Assembly (NCBI RefSeq): GCF_000701345.1
Contig: NZ_JNIJ01000009.1
Location: forward strand, 178,718-242,717
From: Bradyrhizobium sp. URHD0069
GTDB lineage: Bacteria; Pseudomonadota; Alphaproteobacteria; Rhizobiales; Xanthobacteraceae
Length of the DNA stretch: 64,000 bases
Reading direction: 5' to 3'
Shown here: piece by piece, positions 45,832 through 56,073 of the stretch
How the letters are laid out: each line of letters opens with the position of its first letter
Position numbering within the stretch: position 1 is the first letter of the stretch
Notes under the pieces: generated by a model
Told to the model about the DNA's origin: nothing
Databases searched by the model: none
Seen by the model: the letters and a program-made list of their open reading frames with translations, nothing else
Program-made: the position numbers and the translations under genes

Positions 45832-46626
45832 ATGCCCGACCTCGACACCGAGCAAAAACCTTCCCGACGGCTATGGGTCCTTGCCGCATTGGGCGCGCTC
45901 GCGCTTCACATCGGTGGCGGCGCGCTTGCGGTTTCGCATTTGCAGACCGACGATCTCGATGAATCTCTCGGCGCGCCGGCAATCGAGATCGGGCTCGAGC
46001 TGATGTCGCCTCGTCTTGAAGCAACTGATCTGCCGCCCGGTCCGGACACCGATGCTTCGGTCGCTTCGCCCGCGCTTTCCGAGCAGAAGGCCGAGGTCAA
46101 GGCGACCGAGCTGCCGAAGGACGTACCCACCGAGACCGACGATCCCGATCGGGTGGTGGCGCCGAACGATTCGAACAAGCCCAAGGAAGACGATCCGAAA
46201 ATTGCCGCCGTGCAAACTTCCGCTTCAACGGAATCCGTTGCGGCGGAGGCAACCGCGACACCGAGCTCCGAAGCCATTCAGCAAGGGCCACGTTCGGTCG
46301 CCCCCGCACAGGGCACCGGAGAAAGCCTGCGGCGCATGCGTGCGACCTGGCAGAAGGAGCTGATCGCTCATCTGGACAAGCACAAGCGCTATCCGGCGCA
46401 GCGCTCGCAAAAGAGCGCCGAGATCCTCGTCAGCTTCGCGCTGGACCGCATGGGTCATATTCTCTCGGCCAGCATCGCTAAAGGGTCCGGCGACGCGGCG
46501 TTCGACGAGGCGGCGCTCGCGATGGTGCGGCGCTCGGATCCGGTACCGCAGCCGCCGCCGCTGGTCGCCGATGAGGGGTTGAACTTCACTCTGCCGGTGA
46601 TTTTCCGGATCAAGGGGCGGAGCTGA
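45832..46626 (+). CDS. tonB: Energy transducer TonB
   Basis: 264 residues. An N-terminal helix with the conserved His (LAALGALALHIGGGALAVSH) anchors it. A long acidic and Pro-rich spacer crosses the periplasm (about 50-160), and the C-terminal TonB domain contains YPAQRSQKSAEILVSFALDRMGHI and FDEAALAMVRRSDPVPQPPP. It delivers energy to the outer-membrane receptor of the same operon. Gap to exbD 18 bases. Confidence 0.9.
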   Translation: MPDLDTEQKPSRRLWVLAALGALALHIGGGALAVSHLQTDDLDESLGAPAIEIGLELMSPRLEATDLPPGPDTDASVASPALSEQKAEVKATELPKDVPTETDDPDRVVAPNDSNKPKEDDPKIAAVQTSASTESVAAEATATPSSEAIQQGPRSVAPAQGTGESLRRMRATWQKELIAHLDKHKRYPAQRSQKSAEILVSFALDRMGHILSASIAKGSGDAAFDEAALAMVRRSDPVPQPPPLVADEGLNFTLPVIFRIKGRS

Positions 46627-46663
46627 ATTCAGTGGCAGGAACTATCGCTGACCGGCGCTCGCC

Positions 46664-47068
46664 TCACTGCAGAAGATATCGAATCCCGACATATACGACG
46701 ACGAGGCAGGCGAATATCAGCGCCACGGGAAGCCGGGGCTTTGCGTTCGAACTGCTCGCCGTTTTGGGCCGTCGCGCTGGTGGACGTTTGAAGGCCGTCA
46801 CATTGTCGGTGACCTGAGACTTCGAATGAGCGGGGATATCGGGCGGTGGGCCAGCCCCGCCCATTTCACCGTAATAACTTCTGTAAATGAGCTGGATGGT
46901 GGCCTCGGTTGCCTCCGGCTCCGGCATCTCCTTGAGAAGCGCCTTGTATCTGACAAGGAAATTCTGGGCCTCAGCAGGCAAGGAGGAGGTGCCGTTCAGC
47001 TTGGCCATCATTTTCCAAGTCGCAAAATCCGCCCTGGCCCTGGTATCGGCACGTCGCGCGATCAACAT
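46664..47068 (-). CDS. Small C-terminally anchored protein, unknown function
   Basis: 134 residues from ATG 47068 (a TTG at 47098 is also open). The N-terminal part is soluble and helical (DFATWKMMAKLNGTSSLPAEAQNFLVRYKALLKEMP), followed by a Pro/Arg-rich linker. A final hydrophobic helix, LPVALIFACLVVVYVGIRYLL, likely anchors the protein in the inner membrane by its tail. No family recognised. Located between tonB (convergent) and the M50 protease. Confidence 0.55.
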   Translation of the reverse strand: MLIARRADTRARADFATWKMMAKLNGTSSLPAEAQNFLVRYKALLKEMPEPEATEATIQLIYRSYYGEMGGAGPPPDIPAHSKSQVTDNVTAFKRPPARRPKTASSSNAKPRLPVALIFACLVVVYVGIRYLLQ

Positions 47069-47129
47069 GTCGGCTGCTTTGATCAAGATGACCCCCAAGC
47101 CTTTTCCCTTGCGTTTCTTTGCGTTTGGA

Positions 47130-47816
47130 CTAGGCGTTGCCGGTTACCAGGAGAAGCAGCCGGATCACGTAGCCGGTGGATGTCCGCAGTATCGCCGAAA
47201 TAACATCAAGATTTAGACCGAACTGCGAACCCGCCAAGGGTAGAACGATCAGAATTCCGATCAGGATCAGTAACCCGTACGGCTCCAGCCGGGACAGCGG
47301 GTAGGCCAGCACCTTGGGCAGCAATCCCACCGCGACCCGCCCGCCGTCGAGTGGAGGAATTGGCAGCATGTTGAAGATCGCGAGTACGACATTGATGACG
47401 ACAGCGTTTTTGAGGTTGTCGGCAAGCCATTGCGCCGCGCTCGCGGGGATAAAACCGAGGAGATGAAACGCCGAGGCCGCGAACAAAGCGAGGATAATAT
47501 TGGTGGCAGGTCCGGCCAGCGCCACCCAGACCATGTCGATCCGTGGGTTGCGAAGTGCGCGGAAATTCACCGGCACCGGCTTGGCGTAGCCGAACAGAAA
47601 GGGCGAGTGGGACAGCAACAGGATTGCCGGCAACACCAGGGTGCCGAACGGATCGATATGCTTGAGCGGATTGAAACTGACCCGGCCCAGTTCCCAGGCG
47701 GTGTTGTCGCCGAAGTGGCGCGCCACGAACCCGTGGGCTGCCTCATGGAAGGTGATGGCGATCACCAGCGGCAGCACCCAGACGGACACGTCGTAAAGGG
47801 AAATGTTTAGGGGCAA
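47130..47816 (-). CDS. M50-family site-2 membrane metalloprotease
   Basis: 228 residues from a TTG start. The zinc site HEAAH is at residues 24-28, the third-ligand motif PPLDGGR is near 155, and a GPATNIILAL helix lies between them. The small, PDZ-less form belongs to the Rip3/YwhC-like group. It cleaves substrates within the membrane. The substrate is unknown. It lies downstream of the LysR gene, same strand. Confidence 0.9.
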   Translation of the reverse strand: MPLNISLYDVSVWVLPLVIAITFHEAAHGFVARHFGDNTAWELGRVSFNPLKHIDPFGTLVLPAILLLSHSPFLFGYAKPVPVNFRALRNPRIDMVWVALAGPATNIILALFAASAFHLLGFIPASAAQWLADNLKNAVVINVVLAIFNMLPIPPLDGGRVAVGLLPKVLAYPLSRLEPYGLLILIGILIVLPLAGSQFGLNLDVISAILRTSTGYVIRLLLLVTGNA

Positions 47817-47834
47817 TAGACCATCCCGCTCAGT

Positions 47835-48740
47835 TCAAGCCACTCGGGCGATGCTATCACCTGCGCGCCCTAACAACATCTCATCAGGACGCTTCGAGAT
47901 GTTCGTTCGCAAGTGATCCGCGAGAAGCGCGGCTGCCCGTGACAGGTTGGCGGCGCGATGCAGGCAGATGTCCGCAGCCGGCAGTCGCGGCATGCCGTCG
48001 CGATCCGACAGGGGACGCAGCTTCGGCGGAAAGGTACCGGCCTTCACGACGGTCACAGCGAGACCCTGCGCCGCGATCGACTCGACGGCTGCGAGGCTGT
48101 GGCTGACGAAAGCCAGTCGCCAGGGTCGCTTGGCCGCGTCGAGCGCCTCGATCGCCCATTTCCGGAACAGGCAGCCTTGCGGGTAGAGCGCGACGGGCAG
48201 CGGCTCCAACTCCTCGATGGCCTGCGAAGGGCCGGTCGCCCAGACCGCTTGTTCGCGCCGCAGGAATTCACCATCGCCACGTCCTTCCGGATGCATGGCG
48301 ATGACGAGGTCATAAGTTTCGCCAAGCCGGGCCGGCATCGAAGAAGTGAGCCCCGTCTCCATTTCGACATGGATTCGCGGATAACCGGCGAGGAAGTTTG
48401 CCAGCAAAGGCGGAACGATGAAGGTGCCGTAGTCGTCCATCACGCCGAGGCGGACCACGCCTTCGACCTTGCGCTCGGCCAGCCTGCCGACAGCCTCTTC
48501 GTTCAGCGTCAGGATACGTCGAGCGTATCCGAGCAGCCCTTCGCCCGCAGCGCTCAAATCGACGTTCGCCTTGGTCCGGCTGAACAGCTCTACGCCGAGG
48601 CGATCTTCCAGCCGCTTGATCTGCATGCTCACGGCCGACTGGGTCCGGTTGAGCGTGGCGGCGGCGCGCGTGAAGGAGCGGTGGTCCGCCACCGCGACAA
48701 AAGCCTTCAACAATTCCGGGTCAAGGCTGGGCACATTCAT
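47835..48740 (-). CDS. LysR-family transcriptional regulator
   Basis: 301 residues. The N-terminal helix-turn-helix reads LLKAFVAVADHRSFTRAAATLNRTQSAVSMQIKRLEDRLGVELFSR, and the ligand-binding domain follows (VRLGVMDDYGTFIVPPLL). It is divergent from the EamA exporter gene across a 97-base spacer with two dyads, one of which overlaps its own ATG, consistent with autorepression. Confidence 0.92.
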   Translation of the reverse strand: MNVPSLDPELLKAFVAVADHRSFTRAAATLNRTQSAVSMQIKRLEDRLGVELFSRTKANVDLSAAGEGLLGYARRILTLNEEAVGRLAERKVEGVVRLGVMDDYGTFIVPPLLANFLAGYPRIHVEMETGLTSSMPARLGETYDLVIAMHPEGRGDGEFLRREQAVWATGPSQAIEELEPLPVALYPQGCLFRKWAIEALDAAKRPWRLAFVSHSLAAVESIAAQGLAVTVVKAGTFPPKLRPLSDRDGMPRLPAADICLHRAANLSRAAALLADHLRTNISKRPDEMLLGRAGDSIARVA

Positions 48741-48753
48741 AACGAAACGTTAT
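48739..48753. promoter_or_regulatory. Perfect inverted repeat over the LysR start codon
   Basis: ATAACG-AAA-CGTTAT is a perfect 6+3+6 dyad that includes the lysR ATG (reverse strand). It is a candidate autorepression site. Confidence 0.45.
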
Positions 48754-48760
48754 TTTCTTT

Positions 48761-48784
48761 ATCAAGTAAATTCCATTTCTTGAT
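48761..48784. promoter_or_regulatory. Divergent LysR operator candidate
   Basis: ATCAAG and CTTGAT flank an AT-rich 12-base centre. With one extra base per side the arms extend nearly to 9 bp (ATCAAGTAAA versus ATCAAGAAA). It lies between the LysR and EamA genes and suits LysR control of the exporter. Confidence 0.45.
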
Positions 48785-48837
48785 TAGTAGCGCCCCCGTA
48801 TCCTCGCGCGCAAGCTGGAAAAGTGAGGACTGACGGA

Positions 48838-49737
48838 ATGGGAGAGGGCTGGGGTGTATTGGCCGCGGTACTATCGAGCGGCCTCGGCGGGACCTCGATC
48901 GGCGCCACACGTTATCTGGTGAACGCGATTGATCCTCTTGCGATCGGTTCTTTCCGGTTCGGCATCGGTTTTCTGCTGTTGCTGCCGGTGGCGCTTTTGC
49001 AAGGCGGCCGCTGGCCGGCGCGCCGCGACTGGTCCGGTGTGGCGGGATTGGGCGTGCTGTATTTTGGCCTGTTCCCGATCCTGTTCAACGCCTCGCTGAT
49101 CTTCACCACGGCAGCACGGGGCGCGCTCGCCTTGTCGACCCTTCGGCTGCTGACAATGGTCGTCGGCGCGGTACTGGGCAGCGAAGCCCTGACGGCGCGC
49201 AAGTCCGTCGGGGTCCTGATCGCGATGCTTGGGGTCGTCATCGCGCTTCTGTCGGGGCTGGCCGCTGCGCCGCCGGGCGCCTGGCGCGGCGATCTTCTCA
49301 TGGTCGGCGCCGCCCTGTGCATGGCGCTCTACAGCATCTGGTCCAAGCCGTTCATCGGTCGCTCCGGCCCCATTGCTTTCACCACCATGTCCATGGGTGT
49401 CGGCGCTGCATGCCTCATCCTGATATCGTGCTGGCACGGCAGCTTTGCGCCTGTTGCCGACTTCGGGATTCCGCAATGGCTGGCTGCCACTTATCTCGGC
49501 GCCTTCGGCAGCGCGCTTACGTTTTACCTGTGGGCGTTCGCGCTGGAGCGCACGACGCCGACCCGCGTGGCAATCTCCGTCACCGTTAATCCGATCACCG
49601 CGTCGCTGGTTGGCGCTGCATTGCTCCACGAACCCCTGCGCTGGAATCTCGTCGGCGGCATCGTGACGGTTTTCATAGGCATCTGGATCGCGACGACGGC
49701 GAGCCGGCGTCCCAAACCGGCAACGCAACTATCTTGA
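48838..49737 (+). CDS. EamA/DMT-family transporter
   Basis: 299 residues from ATG 48838 with GAGG 9 bases before it; a GTG at 48823 is also open. Ten helices form two EamA repeats, with RYLVNAIDPLAIGSFRFGIGF in the first and PTRVAISVTVNPITASLVGAALLHEPL in the second. DMT members often export amino acids or metabolites. The divergent LysR presumably senses the ligand. Confidence 0.9.
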   Translation: MGEGWGVLAAVLSSGLGGTSIGATRYLVNAIDPLAIGSFRFGIGFLLLLPVALLQGGRWPARRDWSGVAGLGVLYFGLFPILFNASLIFTTAARGALALSTLRLLTMVVGAVLGSEALTARKSVGVLIAMLGVVIALLSGLAAAPPGAWRGDLLMVGAALCMALYSIWSKPFIGRSGPIAFTTMSMGVGAACLILISCWHGSFAPVADFGIPQWLAATYLGAFGSALTFYLWAFALERTTPTRVAISVTVNPITASLVGAALLHEPLRWNLVGGIVTVFIGIWIATTASRRPKPATQLS

Positions 49738-49748
49738 GCGACGCTTGA

Positions 49749-50495
49749 CTAATACGTCGCGCGGCCGCCGGAAATATCGAACACCGCGCCGGTGGAGAAG
49801 GCACAGTCTTCGGAGGCCAGCCACGCCACCATCGCCGCCAGCTCTTCCACCAGAACGAAACGTCCCTTTGGAATCTTCGACAGCATGAAGTCGATATGCT
49901 GCTGCGTCATTTGGTCGAAGATCGCGGTCCTGGCCGCGGCGGGGGTCACCGCATTGACGGCGATCTCATATCCGGCGAGTTCCTTGCCGAGCGATTTCGT
50001 CAGCGCAATCAAGCCAGCCTTTGACGCTGAATAATGCGCGGCGTTGGGGTTGCCTTCCTTGCCGGCGATCGAGGCAATGTTGACGATGCGACCGTAATTC
50101 TGCTTGACCATCGAGGGCACGATCGCCTTGCAGCAGATGAAGGGCCCGTCGAGATTGATGCGCAGGACCTTGCGCCATTCATCGAGGTCGGTTTCCCACA
50201 CCGTCTTGTTGACGCCGGCGATGCCGGCATTGTTGACGAGGATGTCGATCTTGCCGAATGCTTTGAGCGTTGCGTCTCGCGTCTTTTCGACCGCGGCAAG
50301 ATCGGAAACATCGACCTTAAACGCGGTGACGCCGGCACCGATTTCTTTCGCCGTCTTCTCGGCGAGCGTCTGGTCATGATCCCAGATCGCGACCTTGGCG
50401 CCGGAGGCTATAAATCGCTCCGTGATCGCGCGCCCAAACCCTTGCGCGCCGCCAGTGACGACAGCGCATCGGCCGCTCAGATCGATCTTGTTCAT
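49749..50495 (-). CDS. Short-chain dehydrogenase/reductase of the sugar-acid locus (1)
   Basis: 248 residues from ATG 50495 with AAGGA before it. Motifs are TGGAQGFG at 15-22, NNAG, NIASIAG and YSASK, all intact. It resembles polyol/sugar 2-dehydrogenases and 3-oxoacyl reductases. It is the most distal gene on the minus side of the sugar-acid cluster, with a repeat between it and the next SDR. It probably oxidises a sugar or a keto-acid intermediate. Confidence 0.85.
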   Translation of the reverse strand: MNKIDLSGRCAVVTGGAQGFGRAITERFIASGAKVAIWDHDQTLAEKTAKEIGAGVTAFKVDVSDLAAVEKTRDATLKAFGKIDILVNNAGIAGVNKTVWETDLDEWRKVLRINLDGPFICCKAIVPSMVKQNYGRIVNIASIAGKEGNPNAAHYSASKAGLIALTKSLGKELAGYEIAVNAVTPAAARTAIFDQMTQQHIDFMLSKIPKGRFVLVEELAAMVAWLASEDCAFSTGAVFDISGGRATY

Positions 50496-50529
50496 GGGGT
50501 AAGATCCTTTCGGTTTATGATCCTTGCGC

Positions 50530-50605
50530 GCGTCTCGAACCATGAGGGCAGCGCGGCCTCATCCTTCGAGACGCGGCGAAGACGCCGCTCCTCAGGATGA
50601 GGGTT
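50530..50605. repeat. Intergenic palindromic repeat
   Basis: CTCATCCTTCGAGACGCGG and CGCCGCTCCTCAGGATGAG form an imperfect inverted pair around GAAGA. This unit is widespread between genes in Bradyrhizobium to my knowledge. It lies between the two SDR genes. Confidence 0.6.
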
Positions 50606-50613
50606 CTTTCCGT

Positions 50614-51348
50614 CTAAAGCGTCCAGCCGCCGTCGATGATATGCGCGACGCCGGTCGTGAACGCGCTCTCGTCGCTGGCGAGATAGACCGCGAGCGAAGC
50701 GATCTCCTCCGCCGTGCCAAGCCGCCCCATCGGCTGCCGGCTGATGAACATCTCGCGGCCCCCAGGACCTGCCGCGGCGGCGCGGTTGAGCATTGACGGC
50801 GTCTCGATGGTGCCGGGGCAAATGCAGTTGCAACGGATGCCCTTGGTAATGAAGTCGACAGCGACCGCGCGAGTCAGCGCTGCAACCGCGGCTTTGGTGG
50901 CACCATAGACGTAGCGGTTGGGCGCCGCCTTGAACACGCCTGCGGCGGAGGAAACGTTCACGATCGAGCCGCGGCCGGCCTCCAGCATCCCCGGCAGAAA
51001 TGCCCGCAGCGTCCGGTGCATCGATTTGACATTGAGGTCGAACGAAAAATCCCAGTCGTCGTCGGAACATTCAAGCACGGTGCCGTGATGCACGAAACCC
51101 GCCGCGTTGAGCAGGATATCGATCTTGCCGACGCGCTTCGCCATCGCCGCCACCGCAGCGGTATCACGCACGTCGAGCCGTGCCACTTCCGACACGCCCT
51201 CTTTGGCAAGCGGCGCGAGACCTTTTTCGTCGATGTCGGTTGCAAAAACCGTGGCGCCTTCGCGCGCAAAGGCGATCGCGCATGCGCGGCCAATGCCAGC
51301 CGCGCCCGCGGTCACGAATGCGCGTTTGCCCTTAAGGCGGTCTGTCAT
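50614..51348 (-). CDS. Short-chain dehydrogenase of the BDH2/2-keto-3-deoxy-L-fuconate dehydrogenase type
   Basis: 244 residues. Motifs are TAGAAGIG at 13-20, NAAG, NVSSAAG and YGATK. The C-terminal half (RCNCICPGTIETPSM, AEEIASLAVYLASDESAFTTG, IIDGGWTL) closely matches human BDH2/DHRS6 and its bacterial relatives that oxidise 2-keto-3-deoxy-L-fuconate. In this locus it may oxidise a 2-keto-3-deoxy sugar acid made by the dehydratase gene just upstream. Confidence 0.85.
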   Translation of the reverse strand: MTDRLKGKRAFVTAGAAGIGRACAIAFAREGATVFATDIDEKGLAPLAKEGVSEVARLDVRDTAAVAAMAKRVGKIDILLNAAGFVHHGTVLECSDDDWDFSFDLNVKSMHRTLRAFLPGMLEAGRGSIVNVSSAAGVFKAAPNRYVYGATKAAVAALTRAVAVDFITKGIRCNCICPGTIETPSMLNRAAAAGPGGREMFISRQPMGRLGTAEEIASLAVYLASDESAFTTGVAHIIDGGWTL

Positions 51349-51390
51349 TCAAGTCTCCTCATAGTTTCACCAAAATTGCCGCAGCACTTT

Positions 51391-51510
51391 CGTCATTGCG
51401 AGGAGCGAAGCGACGAAGCAATCCATACTTGCCTTGTGGCTCTATGGATTGCTTCGCGGAGCCTGTCATCGGGCGCGCATTCGCGCGACCCGGTGGCTCG
51501 CAATGACGGC
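51391..51510 (-). repeat. Intergenic repeat, copy B (inverse of copy A)
   Basis: Starts CGTCATTGCGAGGAGCG and ends GGTGGCTCGCAATGACG, an imperfect whole-element palindrome. Its reverse complement matches 17168-17290 almost exactly over the first 70 bases. It separates the SDR from the dehydratase gene. Confidence 0.75.
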
Positions 51511-51516
51511 AGCTGC

Positions 51517-53325
51517 CTAGTGATTATCACGCGCCACGCCGACGCGACCGGCGATGTCGTGATAGCGCGTTGCGAACTCCATGCAAGCGCCGGTGGCCTG
51601 CTGGCCGACCGTGGAGCGATAGAGCTCCTGCCAGGGCGTCTGGTGGGCGGGATAGGGGAAGCCGCCCTGCGCCTTCAATTCGGCGCGCCGCCGCTTCAAC
51701 TCCTCATCCGATATCAGAATATTGGCGCTGCCCTTATTGAGATCGATGCGAACCTTGTCGCCGGTCTTGAGGATGGCGAGCCCGCCATCGGCGGCGGCTT
51801 CAGGCGTTGCATTCAGGATCGACGGCGAGCCTGAAGTGCCGGACTGACGGCCGTCGCCGATGCAGGGCAGGGACAGGATGCCGCGTTTGATCAACGCAGC
51901 CGGCGGCTGCATGTTGACGACCTCCGCGCCGCCGGGATAGCCGATCGGGCCGGTGCCGCGCACGAAAAGAATGCAATGCTCGTCGATATCGAGCGAGGGA
52001 TCGTCGATCCGCTTGTGATAATCCTCCGGGCCCTCGAACACGATGGCGCGTCCCTCGAACGCGTTCGGATCCTTGGGATTGACCAGATAGCGCTCGCGGA
52101 ATTCCTTCGAGATCACACTGGTCTTCATGATCGCGGAGTCGAACAGGTTGCCGCGCAAGACGAGGAAGCCGGCGTCCTTTACCAGCGGCTTGTCGTAGGT
52201 CCAGATCACATCGCCATCGGGTTTTGGCGCATTGCGACAATTCTCGCCCATGGTGTGGCCATTGACGGTCATGGCGTCTTCATGGATGCGCTTGTGCGCC
52301 ATCAATTCGCGCACCACCACCGGGACGCCGCCGGCGCGATGATATTCCTCGCCGAGATAGAACCCGGCCGGCTGCATGTTCACCAACAGCGGAATCTCGT
52401 GGCCGTATTTCTGCCAATCGTCGATCGACAGATCCACGCCGATATGGCGGGCGAGCGCGTTGATATGGATCGGCGCGTTGGTCGAGCCGCCGATCGCCGA
52501 ATTGACGACGATGCAGTTTTCGAACGCCTTCCGGGTCAGGATGTCGGACGGTTTCAAATCTTCCCACACCATCCCCACAATGCGCATGCCGGTTTCAAAG
52601 GCGATCTGGCCGCGCTCGCGGTAGGGCGCGGGAATGGCAGCGCAGCCCGGCAGCGACATGCCGAGCGCCTCGGCCAGCGAATTCATGGTGGAGGCGGTGC
52701 CCATGGTGTTGCAATGGCCCACCGACGGCGCCGAGGAAGCCACGATATTCATGAACTCCTCGTAATCGATATCCCCCGCGGCAAGCTCCTCGCGCGCCTT
52801 CCAGACCACGGTGCCTGAACCCGTGCGCAGGCCTTTGTGCCAGCCGTTCAGCATCGGACCGCCCGACAGCACGATCGCCGGCATGTTGACCGTCGCGGCG
52901 GCCATCAGGCAGGCCGGGGTAGTCTTGTCGCAGCCCGTGGTCAGAACCACGCCGTCCAGGGGATAGCCGAACAGGATTTCCACGAGGCCGAGATAGGCGA
53001 GATTGCGGTCGAGCGCCGCGGTCGGGCGCTTGCCGGTCTCCTGGATCGGGTGCATCGGAAATTCCATTGCGATGCCGCCAGCGGCGCGGATGCCCTCCCG
53101 GACCCGGTGCGCCAGTTCGAGATGGTGGCGATTGCACGGCGAAAGATCGTTACCGGTCTGCGCGATGCCGATGATCGGCTTGCCGGATTGCAATTCCTGC
53201 CGGGTCAGACCGTAGTTGAGGTAGCGCTCTAGATAGAGCGCGGTCATTCCCGGGTTGTGGGGGTTGTTGAACCACTCGCTGGAACGGAGTTTGCGCCTTG
53301 TGACGCCGGTAAGCGGCTTGTTCAT
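51517..53325 (-). CDS. IlvD/Edd-family sugar-acid dehydratase (L-arabinonate/D-xylonate type)
   Basis: 602 residues from ATG 53325 with GGGAGA before it. Iron-sulfur ligands are Cys64 (DLSPCNRHH), Cys132 in [11 protein letters not shown] and Cys205 (GHCNTMG). Lys134 is the probable carbamylated metal ligand. The catalytic Ser region SGTSGSPS is near 480. The overall sequence fits pentonate dehydratases such as rhizobial L-arabinonate dehydratase rather than IlvD. It makes a 2-keto-3-deoxy acid. Head gene of the minus-strand half of the divergent cluster. Confidence 0.9.
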   Translation of the reverse strand: MNKPLTGVTRRKLRSSEWFNNPHNPGMTALYLERYLNYGLTRQELQSGKPIIGIAQTGNDLSPCNRHHLELAHRVREGIRAAGGIAMEFPMHPIQETGKRPTAALDRNLAYLGLVEILFGYPLDGVVLTTGCDKTTPACLMAAATVNMPAIVLSGGPMLNGWHKGLRTGSGTVVWKAREELAAGDIDYEEFMNIVASSAPSVGHCNTMGTASTMNSLAEALGMSLPGCAAIPAPYRERGQIAFETGMRIVGMVWEDLKPSDILTRKAFENCIVVNSAIGGSTNAPIHINALARHIGVDLSIDDWQKYGHEIPLLVNMQPAGFYLGEEYHRAGGVPVVVRELMAHKRIHEDAMTVNGHTMGENCRNAPKPDGDVIWTYDKPLVKDAGFLVLRGNLFDSAIMKTSVISKEFRERYLVNPKDPNAFEGRAIVFEGPEDYHKRIDDPSLDIDEHCILFVRGTGPIGYPGGAEVVNMQPPAALIKRGILSLPCIGDGRQSGTSGSPSILNATPEAAADGGLAILKTGDKVRIDLNKGSANILISDEELKRRRAELKAQGGFPYPAHQTPWQELYRSTVGQQATGACMEFATRYHDIAGRVGVARDNH

Positions 53326-53559
53326 CGTTTCTCCCGCAGCGCACACGCCTTATTTTTGTGCGTATTGTTTGTGTTGGCGCGCAATGTTTGCATGTCAAGG
53401 CTCCCTTCTCAAGGCTCCCTTCGCAACGCTCGTGGAAACGGTAGCTGCCTACGACTTTGATCCAAGGACATTGACACAAAATTCTGGTAAGACCCCTCCC
53501 AACGAAAAGAGCGGCTGCGGGGCCAAACCCGCTATGCCGCATGTTTGAGGAGGAAATCT
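53326..53559. promoter_or_regulatory. Divergent promoter region of the sugar-acid cluster
   Basis: 234 bases between the dehydratase and ABC genes. GCGCACA and TGTGCGT (53339-53364) form an imperfect dyad, and TTGTG-like half sites repeat (TTGTGCGTATTGTTTGTGTTGG). No regulator gene lies in the cluster, so the binding protein is unknown. Confidence 0.35.
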
Positions 53560-54627
<1,068 letters not shown>

Positions 54628-54658
54628 CCAATCAAAAAGCACCAAGGGAGGATAGACT

Positions 54659-55978
54659 ATGCATGACTTTACCCGCCGCGCTCTGCTTCAGGGCGGCACC
54701 GCGCTTGCGGCTACCGGCGCGCTCACGGGATCGGCGCTGCTCGATTTTGCCAAGGCGTGGGCGCAATCGGCGCCATGGAAGGCGGAGCCGGGCGCCAAGC
54801 TCACCGTCATGCGCTGGAAGCGCTTCGTGCCGGCAGAAGATGAGGCGTTCAATGCGATGGTCGCAGCCTTCAAGACGGCGACCGGGACCGAGATGAATGT
54901 GTTCAGCGAGTCCTTCGAAGACGTGCAGCCGAAGGCTTCGGTTGCCGCAAACACCGGTTCGGGTCTCGACCTGGCCTGGGGCCTGCATACGCTGCCGCAA
55001 CTGTTCCCGACCAAAGTGCTGAAGATGAACGACGTCGCCGATTACCTCGGCAAGAAGTACGGCGGATGGACCGAAGCTGCTGCAAAGACCTGCAAGCAGG
55101 GCAACGACTGGCTCGGCATTCCCGTCGCGACCATCGGTGGTTACATGACCTACCGCAAATCGTCCCTGGAAAAGGCTGGTTTCAAGGAATTCCCGACGGA
55201 CTTCCCGGGCTTCCTCGAGATGTGCAAGGCACTCAAGAAGAATAACACCCCGGCTGGTTTCCCGCTTGGTCACGCCTCGGGCGACGCCAATGCCTGGCTG
55301 CACTGGATCCTCTGGGGTCATGGCGCCTACACCGTCGACAAGGACGACAAGGTGATCATCAATTCACCGGAGACCGTAAAGGCGCTGGAGTATTGCAAAG
55401 CGCTGTCCGACGCCTTCATTCCCGGCGTTGCGTCCTGGAACGATTCGTCGAACAACAAGGCTTTCCTGGCCGGCGAGTTGCATTGCACGGCCAACGGTAT
55501 CTCGATCTATGTTGCGGCGAAGGATGACCCGACCAAGAAGGAACTGGCCGAGGATACCTATCATGCGCTGTGGCCGGTCGGTCCGATAGGAAAGCCGACC
55601 GAACTGCAGCTCGCGGTTCCAATCCTGGCGTTCAACTTCACCAAGTATCCGAATGCGTCGAAGGCCTTCATCGCCTTCATGCTGGAGAAGGAAAACTTCG
55701 AGAAGTGGCTCTCCGGCGCGCGGGGCTATCTGACCCATACGCTCAACGCCTATGACGCCGCACCGGTGTGGACGGCCGACCCGAAGAACCAGGTCTTCAG
55801 CCAGGCCAGCAAGCGCGCGCTTCCGGCGTCCGGCATCGGCACACCCGGCGAGAAGGCCGCAACCGCGATCGCCGACTTCCTGGTGGTCGACATGTTCGCC
55901 AACTACTGCACCGGTCGCGAGGATGCCAAGGGCGCGATCGCGGTGACGGAGCGGCAGCTGAAGCGAGTTTATCGCTAA
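54659..55978 (+). CDS. Sugar ABC transporter substrate-binding protein
   Basis: 439 residues. The N-terminus HDFTRRALLQGGTALAATGALTG has a twin-Arg pair before a hydrophobic core ending near AWAQS, suggesting Tat or Sec export. The mature part resembles family 1 sugar binders (WKRFVPAEDEAFNAMVAAF; FPLGHASGDANAWLHWILWGHG). It is the first transporter gene after the ATPase, with a strong hairpin after its stop. The ligand is presumably an aldonic acid or sugar. Confidence 0.9.
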   Translation: MHDFTRRALLQGGTALAATGALTGSALLDFAKAWAQSAPWKAEPGAKLTVMRWKRFVPAEDEAFNAMVAAFKTATGTEMNVFSESFEDVQPKASVAANTGSGLDLAWGLHTLPQLFPTKVLKMNDVADYLGKKYGGWTEAAAKTCKQGNDWLGIPVATIGGYMTYRKSSLEKAGFKEFPTDFPGFLEMCKALKKNNTPAGFPLGHASGDANAWLHWILWGHGAYTVDKDDKVIINSPETVKALEYCKALSDAFIPGVASWNDSSNNKAFLAGELHCTANGISIYVAAKDDPTKKELAEDTYHALWPVGPIGKPTELQLAVPILAFNFTKYPNASKAFIAFMLEKENFEKWLSGARGYLTHTLNAYDAAPVWTADPKNQVFSQASKRALPASGIGTPGEKAATAIADFLVVDMFANYCTGREDAKGAIAVTERQLKRVYR

Positions 55979-55985
55979 CGACACC

Positions 55986-56017
55986 GAAGCGAGCCGCAAG
56001 CGATTGCGGCTCGCTTC
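55986..56017 (+). promoter_or_regulatory. Perfect 14-bp hairpin after the binding-protein gene
   Basis: GAAGCGAGCCGCAA (55986-55999) pairs fully with TTGCGGCTCGCTTC (56004-56017) around GCGA. It lies 8 bases after the stop and 57 bases before the first permease. No U-tract. It probably protects the upstream mRNA end and reduces read-through, which would favour binding protein over permeases. Confidence 0.75.
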
Positions 56018-56073
56018 ATCAAGACGAATACAAAACGATGGTAACGCGGTCGATGATATCGCAGGATTAACCC

